Source of the DNA: Salinibacillus xinjiangensis
GTDB taxonomy: Bacteria; Bacillota; Bacilli; Bacillales; Alkalibacillaceae
DNA: 64,000 nt
Assembly (NCBI RefSeq): GCF_009649735.1
Contig: NZ_WJNH01000007.1
Coordinates: 1-64,000 of the forward strand
Reading direction: 5' to 3'
Each line of letters opens with the position of its first letter. The stretch's first letter is position 1. A program made the translations under genes and the position numbers. The notes under the pieces are model-generated. The model made no database searches. It was not told where the DNA came from and saw only the letters and a list, made by a program, of their open reading frames with translations. Positions 43,772 through 52,026 of the stretch are shown piece by piece.

Positions 43772-44185
43772 TTAAATGTTTTTACGAATTTCGTTTGATA
43801 GTTCCTGCAAATCATAAGCATCATTGTGTGTGACCCATTTGAGATCAAATCCATCCTCATTATTGTCATACCTTGGAATAAGATGAATATGTAAATGAAA
43901 TACAGTTTGTCCAGCGAATTCACCATTGTTTTGAAGGATGTTCATACCCTTTGGTTCATACGTTTTCTGAAGGGCATTAGCAATCTTCGGTATACGAGCA
44001 AACACCTTTTGTGCTGTTTCCTCATCAGTTTCGTAAATATTTTCAGTATGATTTTTCGGAATCACAAGTGTATGCCCCTTTGATACCTGGCTAATATCTA
44101 AAAAAGCGTACACATCTTCATCCTCATACACCTTGGCAGACGGGAGCTCGCCATCTAGGATTTTACAGAAGATACAATCGGACAT
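43772..44185 (-). CDS. hit: HIT-family protein
   Basis: A 137-residue nucleotide hydrolase or transferase of the histidine triad family. The triad is HLHIHLIPR (about residues 95-103), and CIFCKILDGELP at the start is a zinc-binding pair (Cys4, Cys7). Natural substrate unknown. ATG 44185 has GGAGGAA at the right distance. It is divergent from ecsA, as in B. subtilis. Confidence 0.92.
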   Translation of the reverse strand: MSDCIFCKILDGELPSAKVYEDEDVYAFLDISQVSKGHTLVIPKNHTENIYETDEETAQKVFARIPKIANALQKTYEPKGMNILQNNGEFAGQTVFHLHIHLIPRYDNNEDGFDLKWVTHNDAYDLQELSNEIRKNI

Positions 44186-44283
44186 TGAAATTCCTCCTTT
44201 TACCACTTTTCTTTATTGTAATAAAGGGAGGGGACGAATGCAATTAGCAGAGTTAAGTATTTTATATCGCAATTGATAGAAGA

Positions 44284-44663
44284 TGCGACATAACTCTAGC
44301 GTGACTAATTCCATTTATTTATGATGAGTGCACAACCATCTCTCCGGTAATACACATTGCTTTCACCCAAGGGAACAAGTGCGACATCTACTCAAACTCC
44401 CTATGGTGGTTTTCCGTTCAAGTGTCGGTGCTCTGCCACAGGGACGTGGCCGTTTTTAACTGACCAGGGGTCTCCGTGTATTTCCTCCGCTAAAAACAGT
44501 GCCTCATTCGTTGATTTAGTGGTGAACTATTGGTTAATCAAAAGCTCTTAACTATGCATTCATCAGATCACTCCAATAGCGGAGTATTCTGGCGGAACGT
44601 TTGCATGCAGTCCATATTAATCAGAACGAATTAAGCAACACTAAAGAAGCTACTTACGCCGCA
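44284..44663 (+). mobile_element. MITE-like intergenic element, copy B (380 bp)
   Basis: The reverse complement of this stretch aligns with 4248-4745 over most of its length, without the GC-rich insert around the ACTCCGC junction. Ends are TGCGACATAA (44284-44293) and TTACGCCGCA (44654-44663), inverted repeats at 8 of 10 positions. It lies between hit and the RNA candidate. A 64-codon frame inside (44357-44551) has no ribosome site and is not counted as a gene. Confidence 0.68.
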
Positions 44664-44710
44664 ATTTCTATCCATTACGAAAGAACACCAACAATAAATT
44701 TAATCAAAAA

Positions 44711-44994
44711 CAAAAAAGACAGAGCACACTATGTGTGCTCTGCCCCAAGGAACGGGGTTGCATACTGTTGATGAGATGGGGATTACGTTAAACTAAACAT
44801 CGTCTAGCTAAACGTAAGAAGTCTACAGATGCTTGCCGAATAATCAAGTGTGTGAAAGGAACTTGTCTTTCACCGACACCCCATTTCTAAAAATGGTAAT
44901 CTGAACGTGAAAGAATTTGATCTTTCACCAACACCCCACTTTAAATGGTTTGACGTGTCTGACAATGTTTCACAACTGACCATCCCCGTTCCTT
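44711..44994 (-). ncRNA. Candidate structured RNA, about 285 nt, with own terminator
   Basis: On the minus strand a perfect 11-bp helix joins the ends (44984-44994 with 44747-44757), followed at once by a 10-bp terminator hairpin (44720-44729 with 44733-44742) and six T. Inside are two copies of one module: a GTGAAAG / CTTTCAC hairpin (44907-44928 and 44852-44873) preceded by a GGGGTGTyG stretch and an AAATGG-type short stem. Long reading frames are absent. Possible -10 elements are TATAGG (44998-45003) or GATAAG (44992-44997, with TTGTAC 17 bp upstream). I cannot match it to an RNA family I know. Confidence 0.6.
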
Positions 44995-45034
44995 ATCCTA
45001 TATTGTGTTCAGACGTACAAAAAATATTCATCTT

Positions 45035-45062
45035 TTGCAAATTATATGGATGATGGTAAAAT
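45035..45062 (+). promoter_or_regulatory. sigma-A promoter of ecsA
   Basis: TTGCAA (45035-45040), 16 bp, TAAAAT (45057-45062), 36 bp before the ecsA start. It is back to back with the promoter region of the minus-strand RNA. Confidence 0.6.
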
Positions 45063-45098
45063 TTAGATTAGGTATGAAGAAAGTAGGGAGATAATTCA

Positions 45099-45842
45099 AT
45101 GGATACATTATTAGAATTAAAAAATGTCTATGGTGGTTATACTCAAAAAAATGTACTTAAAGATATATCATTCGACGTACGCCCCCATGAAATCGTAGGG
45201 TTAATTGGCTTAAACGGGGCGGGGAAAAGTACGTCCATTAAACATATTATTGGTCTGATGGAACCTAAAAAAGGATCTATCACGATTAACGGGAAAAGCT
45301 TTCATGAAACTCCTGAGGATTACCGAAAACAGTTTGCTTACATACCTGAAATGCCCGTATTATATGAAGAATTAACCTTGTACGAGCATTTAAAGCTAAC
45401 GGCGATGGCTTATGAAATTCCTGAAGATGAATTTGAAAAAAGAATTGAACCGTTATTAAAGGAATTTCGTTTAGAGAAAAAATTAAAGTGGTTTCCGGTT
45501 CATTTTTCAAAAGGGATGCGACAGAAAGTAATGATAATGTGTGCGTTTTTAATTGAGCCTTCCTTATATATAGTGGATGAACCTTTTGTTGGACTTGACC
45601 CTTTGGGGATACAATCGTATTTACAAATGATGAATGATATGAAGGAGCAAGGGGCTGGTGTCTTAATGTCGACCCATATTTTAGCTACTGCGGAACGTTA
45701 TTGTGACCGGTTTGTCATCCTTCACGATGGGGAGGTTCGGGCAAAAGGGACCTTGGCGGAATTAAGAGAAGAATTTCAGATGCCGAACGCAACGCTTGAT
45801 GATCTATATGTGCAGCTGACAAAGGAAGATCAACATGTTTAA
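45099..45842 (+). CDS. ecsA: EcsA, ABC transporter ATPase
   Basis: A 247-residue ATPase: Walker A GLNGAGKST (about 37-45), signature FSKGMRQKVMIM, Walker B LYIVDEPFVGLDPL. EcsAB in B. subtilis is needed for regulated intramembrane proteolysis by RasP, protein secretion and competence; cargo is unsettled. It overlaps ecsB by 8 bp. Confidence 0.93.
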   Translation: MDTLLELKNVYGGYTQKNVLKDISFDVRPHEIVGLIGLNGAGKSTSIKHIIGLMEPKKGSITINGKSFHETPEDYRKQFAYIPEMPVLYEELTLYEHLKLTAMAYEIPEDEFEKRIEPLLKEFRLEKKLKWFPVHFSKGMRQKVMIMCAFLIEPSLYIVDEPFVGLDPLGIQSYLQMMNDMKEQGAGVLMSTHILATAERYCDRFVILHDGEVRAKGTLAELREEFQMPNATLDDLYVQLTKEDQHV

Positions 45843-47064
45843 TCCGAATCAGCTGTGGAAAAAGCGAATAGCACGTCATGCCAAGGAAACCGGTAGATAT
45901 TTACGTTTAATGTTTAATGACCATTTAGCCTTTGCACTGTTATTTTTTATCGCGGCTTTTGCTTATTTTTATCAGCAATGGCTTGAGACCATTCCGGATG
46001 AATTTCCAGCCGACTGGTTGATTGCAGTGATTTTAGGTTTTTTCGTAACTCGAAGCCCTATTCGAACGTTGCTGGTGGAGGCGGATACCTTCTTTTTATT
46101 ACCAGCTGAGCATAAAATGGGACCGTATTTTCAAAAGGGTTTCTGGTATAGTTTTATGATTCAGCTTTATTTGTTAGCTTTATCATTAGCAGCACTAGCC
46201 CCTTTATATCTAACTGTTATTTCGGAGGATGGTAAGTCACTAATATGGCTGGGTGTCATTCTCATTATCTTTAAGATTTGGAACTTGTTTGCCACCTGGT
46301 GGATGTTAAAAGAGAGGGATGCCAAAAGCCGCCAGATGGATGTTGCCATACGAGCAGTCTTAAACATATTAACGTTGTTTTTCCTGTTACAAGGAAATGC
46401 TTATCTGTTCGCGAGTATTTCGACCATTTTGTTTGTTAGCTATTTGATTTATACGTATCAGTCTGTTGGAAAAAAACTAGGGATTGCGTGGGATTTATTG
46501 ATTGAAAAGGAAGAGGCGAGCATGCAGGCCTTTTACCGAGTGGCCAATATGTTTACCGATGTCCCTCATTTAAAGAAAAAGGCCAAGAAACGTCACTTTC
46601 TTGTCCATTTACTCATCAATTCCATTCCATTTCGTCAGGACCAGACCTTTCAGTATTTATACCGAATCACATTTGTTCGCAGTAGTGATTACTTAGGAAT
46701 GTATGTCCGATTACTTTTGATTGCCATTTTTCTTATATTTTGGGTTCCCATCGTGTGGTTTAAGCTAGTATTTGCAGTTTTGTTCATTTATTTAAGCGGC
46801 TTTCAGCTAATGACATTGTGGAATCATCATCGAACAATCGATTGGATTGACCTGTACCCAGTTACCAAAAAAGTACGCAAACAAGCTCTATTACAATTTC
46901 TATTGATGATTATGCTAGTGAAAACAGCGATACTGGGCATTTTCATTCTAATCGCCGCTTCATGGCAGGAAATGCTGTTACTTTGGGGCATAGGAGGCGT
47001 ATTTAGCTATTTATTTGTACAAATGTATGTGAAAAACAGGTTAGACAAACGAAAAGTATCATAA
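45835..47064 (+). CDS. ecsB: EcsB, ABC transporter membrane subunit
   Basis: A 409-residue membrane protein of the EcsB family, with about ten hydrophobic segments, starting FNPNQLWKKRIARHAKETGRYLRLMFNDHLAFALL and containing RSPIRTLLVEADTFFLLPAEHKM. It forms the transporter with EcsA. Its start lies within the end of ecsA. Confidence 0.92.
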   Translation: MFNPNQLWKKRIARHAKETGRYLRLMFNDHLAFALLFFIAAFAYFYQQWLETIPDEFPADWLIAVILGFFVTRSPIRTLLVEADTFFLLPAEHKMGPYFQKGFWYSFMIQLYLLALSLAALAPLYLTVISEDGKSLIWLGVILIIFKIWNLFATWWMLKERDAKSRQMDVAIRAVLNILTLFFLLQGNAYLFASISTILFVSYLIYTYQSVGKKLGIAWDLLIEKEEASMQAFYRVANMFTDVPHLKKKAKKRHFLVHLLINSIPFRQDQTFQYLYRITFVRSSDYLGMYVRLLLIAIFLIFWVPIVWFKLVFAVLFIYLSGFQLMTLWNHHRTIDWIDLYPVTKKVRKQALLQFLLMIMLVKTAILGIFILIAASWQEMLLLWGIGGVFSYLFVQMYVKNRLDKRKVS

Positions 47065-47076
47065 AGGATTGGTGTC

Positions 47077-47796
47077 ATGACTCCATATGAGCGAGAGGTT
47101 TTGCAGGAAGCTAGAAAATGGGAGCGGAAAATGCAACGGAAGTCCTCGATGTTTCAAAAGGCTTCCAAATCTGTACAAACGAAAATAAATCAAAAAATAC
47201 CAGAAAAAGCCCATAAAGTAGTGACCGAAAGTGTTCGAAAAATGATTGAAATTTCCTTAACGAGCTCCTCTTATATTTATAAAGTGGATGTGAATCCAGC
47301 GTGGGATTTAGAGAGACGGGAAAAAGAGGTTCAAGATCGCTTACAGAAATACCGTCATACAGCGACAATTGAAGGGGCAGGAACTGGTGCTGGTGGAATA
47401 TTTTTAGGACTTGCTGATTTCCCTATGCTATTAAGTATTAAAATGAAGTTTTTATTTGACGCTGGGCAGCTTTACGGTTTAGATGTGAATAAATATGAAG
47501 AGAAAATGTATCTGCTCCATCTCTTTATGTTGGCTTTTTCAAGTGAACAAAGTAGACGCAAGGTTCTTGAGCGTGTTGTGAATTGGGATCAGGAAAAGGA
47601 TTATTGGAAGGATTTAGATTGGAAGGAATTACAACTTGAGTATCGAGACACGATTGATTTGGTGAAAATGCTTCAGCTTATTCCTGGATTCGGGGCTGTT
47701 GTAGGAGCCTGGGCAAATTCGCGGTTATTAACACAGCTTGGTGAAACGGCCATGAATGGTTTTCGGTTACGACTATTAGAAAAGAAAATAGGGTGA
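47077..47796 (+). CDS. ecsC: EcsC-family protein
   Basis: A 239-residue protein with the EcsC domain: LTSSSYIYKVDVNPAWDLERREKEV, a glycine-rich stretch (GAGTGAGGIFLGLADFPMLLSIKMKFLFDAG) and LIPGFGAVVGAWANSRLLTQLGETAMNGFRLRLL. The role is unknown; it follows EcsAB by 12 bp in the same operon, and is dispensable for Ecs function in B. subtilis as I recall. Confidence 0.9.
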   Translation: MTPYEREVLQEARKWERKMQRKSSMFQKASKSVQTKINQKIPEKAHKVVTESVRKMIEISLTSSSYIYKVDVNPAWDLERREKEVQDRLQKYRHTATIEGAGTGAGGIFLGLADFPMLLSIKMKFLFDAGQLYGLDVNKYEEKMYLLHLFMLAFSSEQSRRKVLERVVNWDQEKDYWKDLDWKELQLEYRDTIDLVKMLQLIPGFGAVVGAWANSRLLTQLGETAMNGFRLRLLEKKIG

Positions 47797-47833
47797 CTCG
47801 TTTAAGTAGCACACCTTTGATGGAGAAAGACAT

Positions 47834-48050
47834 ATGAAGGACAAAACTACATAGAAACGCGTATGAAATGTCCTTCATAAGACAAATGAAGGCCAAAATA
47901 ACACAGAAACGCAGGTGAAATGTCCTTCATAAAGGCTATGAAGGCCAATATAACACAGAAACGCGTATGAAATGTCCTTCATAAGACAAATGAAGGACAA
48001 AAGCACTCAGAAACGCAGGTGAAATGTCCTTCATAAAGCCTATGAAGGAC
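47834..48050. repeat. 52-bp tandem array, four units plus a half
   Basis: ATGAAGG starts at 47834, 47886, 47938, 47990 and 48042: exactly 52 bp each time. Each unit has ATGAAGGAC (or ..GGCC) and, 35 bp on, the inverted TGTCCTTCAT, so each can fold into a hairpin. Units 1 and 3 share CGCGTATGAAA and units 2 and 4 share CGCAGGTGAAA, so the true repeat is a 104-bp dimer. It lies between ecsC and the convergent yhaA. Confidence 0.92.
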
Positions 48051-48051
48051 A

Positions 48052-49224
48052 TTAATTTTGCTTCTGATAACTCCGGTACGCCTGTATTAAGGTTTTAGCA
48101 GCAAGTGGCATGGCGCGCTCATCAAAATCAAACATAGGATGGTGATGGGGATAATGATGCCCTTCCTTTTGAGCCCCTGTAAAATAGAAAGCACCTGGTC
48201 GTTCCATTAAGTAATAAGCAAAATCTTCACCGGTCATCGTTGGTTCAACCTCTTCAGCACCTAAAATTCCTGGGACATTTTTACAATCATTTAAAATGAT
48301 TTCAGCCTCTTTTTTGTGATTGACAACAGGAGGATACCCTTTTAAGTAATTTAAATCAAAATCCGCATCATAAGGTAAACAAACACTTTCTGCAATTTTT
48401 TCGATTTCAGCAATGACTTGGTCCTGCACATCGGAATCAAACGTTCTAACTGTGCCAGAAAGCTTGGCAGTATCCGCAATTACATTAAAGGCCTGCCCTG
48501 CCTCAAAGATCCCTACTGTGACAACGGCGGTTTTTAAAGGATCGATACGACGGCTAATGATTTGCTGTAGCTGAGAAACCAGCTGTGAACCAATCACAAT
48601 GGCGTCCTTGGTGTGATGTGGAATTGCTCCATGACCACCTTTTCCTTTAATCGTAATTTCAAAGCGGTCGGCACCAGCCATAAAGTTTCCTTTTGTCGTA
48701 TGTAGAACGCCAAAGGGTGTATCTGACCATAAATGAGTACCAAAGACCGCATCTACCCCGTCCAATGCACCTGCTTCAATCATCGGCTTAGCCCCACCAG
48801 GTGCATATTCCTCTGCTGGTTGATGTAAAAACACAATCGTTCCCGGCAACTGCTCCTGGAATGGTTGAACAGCTTTAGAAAGAGCGAGCAAGGTAGCAGT
48901 ATGCCCGTCATGACCACAGGCGTGCATGACTCCTGGCACCTTGGATTTGTAAGGTACATCTTTTTCATCTTGAATAGGTAATGCGTCAAAGTCAGCTCGT
49001 AAAGCGATGGTGTGACCTGGTTTTCCGCCTTTTAATGTCGCAACAATTCCGTACCCACCGACATTCGTTTTGTATGGAATTCCGAGTTTTTCATAGTGAT
49101 TAGCAATGAATTGAGCTGTTTGTTCCTCTTGAAAGGAAAGCTCTGGATATTGATGAAGATAGCGACGATTTTCCACCATTTCATCATACAGACCATCAAT
49201 AGCTTGAAAAATATCCTCCCACAT
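48052..49224 (-). CDS. yhaA: M20-family amidohydrolase (YhaA-like)
   Basis: A 390-residue zinc amidohydrolase that removes acyl groups from N-acyl amino acids or related compounds. Metal ligands are visible: RADFDALPIQ, HACGHDGHTATLL (His, His), PAEEYAPGGAK and the dimerisation loop GKGGHGAIPHHTKDAI; the last ligand is in HHHPMFDFDE. Position after ecsABC matches YhaA of B. subtilis. The stop codon abuts the 52-bp array. Confidence 0.9.
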   Translation of the reverse strand: MWEDIFQAIDGLYDEMVENRRYLHQYPELSFQEEQTAQFIANHYEKLGIPYKTNVGGYGIVATLKGGKPGHTIALRADFDALPIQDEKDVPYKSKVPGVMHACGHDGHTATLLALSKAVQPFQEQLPGTIVFLHQPAEEYAPGGAKPMIEAGALDGVDAVFGTHLWSDTPFGVLHTTKGNFMAGADRFEITIKGKGGHGAIPHHTKDAIVIGSQLVSQLQQIISRRIDPLKTAVVTVGIFEAGQAFNVIADTAKLSGTVRTFDSDVQDQVIAEIEKIAESVCLPYDADFDLNYLKGYPPVVNHKKEAEIILNDCKNVPGILGAEEVEPTMTGEDFAYYLMERPGAFYFTGAQKEGHHYPHHHPMFDFDERAMPLAAKTLIQAYRSYQKQN

Positions 49225-49272
49225 AAATAGTCTCCCCTCATGTAGTTTACATTTAGTATAGCAAAAAAAATA

Positions 49273-49303
49273 CCCGACCCCAATCGTGAGACAAGGGGAC
49301 GGG
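49273..49303 (-). terminator. Terminator of the ferritin-like gene
   Basis: CCCGTCCCC / GGGGTCGGG stem (one mismatch) and, on the minus strand, a long T tract. Confidence 0.85.
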
Positions 49304-49315
49304 CTAATATTTATA

Positions 49316-49741
49316 TTAAAAATCCACTAGCAAGCGTTCCATTTCTTCCTTGTGATGCGTTTCATCTGCAATCATGTCCTCTAATTTGATGACGAGTTCA
49401 GTATATCCTAATTCGTCAGCTTGTTTCTTGCGTGTTTCATAGCGTTTGATTGTATCAATTTCAGATTGTAGGGCTTGTTCGAGCATGTCCTTTACGTTTT
49501 CTAATTGTTTTACCTCAGCAGGAGATGTGGTTGGAGTCCCGCCTAGAGTCTTTATTTTTTCAGATAAGTATAAGGCATGTCCTGCTTCGTCAGTGACTTC
49601 TCCTTCAAAAAAAGGTTTTAGCACTTGGCGATAGATTCCTGATACTACGGCAGCATCATAGGTGTACATGATCATTGCTGCATATTCGTTTGCTAAGTCC
49701 TCATTTAAGCCTTCGATTAATTGTTGAAGTTTGGCATCCAT
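49316..49741 (-). CDS. Ferritin-like (bacterioferritin/Dps-type) protein
   Basis: A 141-residue four-helix protein. Metal-site residues appear as E near NEYAAMIMYTYDA (residues about 15-20), EVTDEAGHALYLSEKI (EAGH, about 47-50) and ADETHHKEEMERLL (ETHH, about 127-130). This fits a di-iron site for iron storage or oxidation. The ATG at 49741 follows GGAGTC. No obvious Fur or PerR site was identified. Confidence 0.82.
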   Translation of the reverse strand: MDAKLQQLIEGLNEDLANEYAAMIMYTYDAAVVSGIYRQVLKPFFEGEVTDEAGHALYLSEKIKTLGGTPTTSPAEVKQLENVKDMLEQALQSEIDTIKRYETRKKQADELGYTELVIKLEDMIADETHHKEEMERLLVDF

Positions 49742-49927
49742 TGAAATCAGACTCCTTTCTTGCCATTGATACATCTACATAGTTACGTTACCCTTATGAA
49801 TTAGAAATAAACGTTTTAATATACCTCTCCGACTTAAGACGGAGATCAAAACCATCCCTAGCTTGTTACTCTATGTTTAATATTCCATTACAATTTAAAG
49901 TAACAATTATTAAAAAGGTGGTTTCCA

Positions 49928-51157
49928 ATGGTCCAAACCGATGTAATGGCGCAGGATGGTGTCGAAAAGAAGGTAGAAGTATTTAAAAATAAAAATTTTC
50001 TATACTTGTTTATAAGCTCACTTATGTCTGCTCCAGGTTACTACGTTTACATTATGGGTGCAGAATGGCTTATGCTATCCATTACAGATAATCGATTTTT
50101 CTTTGGGCTATTGTTTATTTCTGCCTCGATTCCAAGACTTTTATTTTTAAGTGTTGGCGGAGTGTTAGCTGACCGAGTTGAGAAAAAAGTGATTCTGTTT
50201 CTTACCGATATTACAAGAAGCTTCTTCGTTTTTCTTGTGTTATTGCTTATTGTGACCGATCTCATTCAAGCATGGCACTTGATTTTGCTCGCCGGTTTAT
50301 TTGGGATTTCAGATGCTTTTAGTTATCCGACTACAGATTCTCTAACAGCAGAATTACTTAATGAACACGAACTCCAAAGAGGAAACTCACTTATCCAAAT
50401 GACCAAACAGGTAAGTCCTATACTTGGCCCTGTATTGGGAGGTAGTTTGATTTATTTCATTGGATTTACAGGGGTATTCACAGTAGCCTTTGTGATGCTA
50501 GCTATCGCCTCTTTGACGGTTTGGCGTGTTAAAATACAGGCTAGTGAACAGGAAGAGATTAAGGAAAGTGCGTTTGCTGATTTCAAAAAGGGGATTCAAT
50601 ATATTAAGGCTAACCAGCTCCTTCAAAGCATAATGATCATGGGATTTGTAGTGAATTTTTTTGTGGCTGGTCCTTTATCAATGGGGATTCCAATTTTAGT
50701 AAAGGATGTATTTCAGGAAAATGCGTTAGCCCTTACGATTCTTCAGGTTTCATTAGGTGTTGGTGCAATCCTAGGTTCTATCATTCTATCGATTCGAAAA
50801 GACTTTAAAAAGCCAGGCAGGGTGTTGTTAACTTCTTTAACAATTTTCGGAGTTCTATATGCCTTAACTGGATTTGCTTTTCATCTTTATCTAAATGCAT
50901 TACTCATTTTTGTCGCTGCGATTTGCTTACAGTTTATTAATATTCCACTGGTGACCCTAATCCAGCGCACCACAGATAAAAAAATGATTGGAAAAATGAT
51001 GAGTATGCTCATGATGGTTTCCACAGGCTTAGTGCCAGTTTCATTTCTTGTAACATCTATATTAATGGCGTTTCAAATTCAAATCACACAAATTATGATT
51101 TGCGGAGGAATCGTTACGAATTATTCGCTTTATATCAGTTTACCAATAAAAAATTGA
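49928..51157 (+). CDS. MFS transporter, EntS-like; C-terminus possibly frameshifted
   Basis: A 409-residue protein with about twelve membrane segments; GGVLADRVEKKVILF is the loop motif and TDSLTAELLNEHELQRGNSLIQ is typical of MFS_3 exporters. Near 51110 the frame changes character: it ends VTNYSLYISLPIKN, while the frame one base back would read YELFALYQFTNKKLIQMQ and stop at 51189, which looks more like an ordinary cytoplasmic tail. A one-base difference is suspected. Only the tail is affected, so it may still work. Substrate unknown. Confidence 0.75.
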   Translation: MVQTDVMAQDGVEKKVEVFKNKNFLYLFISSLMSAPGYYVYIMGAEWLMLSITDNRFFFGLLFISASIPRLLFLSVGGVLADRVEKKVILFLTDITRSFFVFLVLLLIVTDLIQAWHLILLAGLFGISDAFSYPTTDSLTAELLNEHELQRGNSLIQMTKQVSPILGPVLGGSLIYFIGFTGVFTVAFVMLAIASLTVWRVKIQASEQEEIKESAFADFKKGIQYIKANQLLQSIMIMGFVVNFFVAGPLSMGIPILVKDVFQENALALTILQVSLGVGAILGSIILSIRKDFKKPGRVLLTSLTIFGVLYALTGFAFHLYLNALLIFVAAICLQFINIPLVTLIQRTTDKKMIGKMMSMLMMVSTGLVPVSFLVTSILMAFQIQITQIMICGGIVTNYSLYISLPIKN

Positions 51158-51246
51158 TTCAAATGCAATATGGGAATAAAGATTCATAGCAGGAAAAAGT
51201 ACGTCTTTGTTTAATATATAACTAATGGAAAGTTGAGGGGGAGAAC

Positions 51247-52014
51247 ATGAAATCGCGTAGTTTACTGACAGTCATCGTTTCAATGATCTTAATTGGATTA
51301 GGAATATTACTTATTCTTGCAAATTTCGATATTATTTCCATGGAAATATCAACTGTTATTGGAAAAAACTGGCCCTTACTGCTGGTTGTTGTAGGGATGA
51401 AATGGTTTATTGATGCTTTTCGCTCGAATAGAGGCGGAAGCTGGACAGCTGGTTCGTTTTTAGCCATCTATGCCTCACTTGTGGTGCTTGGAAATTATGG
51501 TGTACTTGATTTTGGATTTGGTGATGTTTGGGAGCTTTGGCCGTTGCTGTTAGTCTATATAGGTTTGCATTCGTTGTTATTTGCCAAAAAATCAAAGAAA
51601 AAGGGCAAACGGGTGAAAGTGACGTTTGATTCGGATCGTGGAGAAGGCCAAAACCATAAATCCTTTGTCGGGGATCATAGCTTTAGTGAGGAAAACTGGA
51701 ACCTTGAGCCTATGGATTTATGGACTGGGGTAGGGGACTATTACTTTGATTTCACAAAGGCCTATATTCCAGATACAAATACGTCTATTCAAGTTAGGGG
51801 TTGGGTTGGAGATATTCGCATGCTCATGCCGCAGGACCTAGAATTCCAGGTTCAAGCTACGGCTAACGTTGGCGATATAAAAGTGTTAGACCAGGAAGCG
51901 GCTGGCTTAAGGAAAGAGCTATCATATAAGACACAGAATTATGATGAAGCGACGAGAAAGTTGACGATCAATTTAGATTTTCAAGTTGGCGACATTCGAA
52001 TTGATCGTGTATAG
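51247..52014 (+). CDS. liaF: LiaF, membrane inhibitor of LiaSR
   Basis: A 255-residue protein: four membrane segments in the first 115 residues (the last at LWPLLLVYIGLHSLLF), then a cytoplasmic beta domain with the typical repeats GVGDYYFDF, GWVGDIRMLMPQD, NVGDIKVL and QVGDIRID. It holds the kinase LiaS inactive until the cell envelope is stressed. The operon starts here; liaI, liaH and liaG are not adjacent. Confidence 0.9.
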   Translation: MKSRSLLTVIVSMILIGLGILLILANFDIISMEISTVIGKNWPLLLVVVGMKWFIDAFRSNRGGSWTAGSFLAIYASLVVLGNYGVLDFGFGDVWELWPLLLVYIGLHSLLFAKKSKKKGKRVKVTFDSDRGEGQNHKSFVGDHSFSEENWNLEPMDLWTGVGDYYFDFTKAYIPDTNTSIQVRGWVGDIRMLMPQDLEFQVQATANVGDIKVLDQEAAGLRKELSYKTQNYDEATRKLTINLDFQVGDIRIDRV

Positions 52015-52026
52015 GGGTGATGGCTA

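Noticed and set aside
44357-44551. 64-codon frame inside the copy B element
   Set aside because: No ribosome site, unusual composition, and the frame is not kept in copy A.
44705-44998. Leader riboswitch of ecsA on the plus strand
   Set aside because: The terminator's T tract is on the minus-strand side, and a plausible ecsA promoter lies downstream of the structure at 45035.
47834-48050. CRISPR array
   Set aside because: Units are full-length repeats with no unique spacers, the half-sites are inverted to each other, and there are no cas genes in the window.
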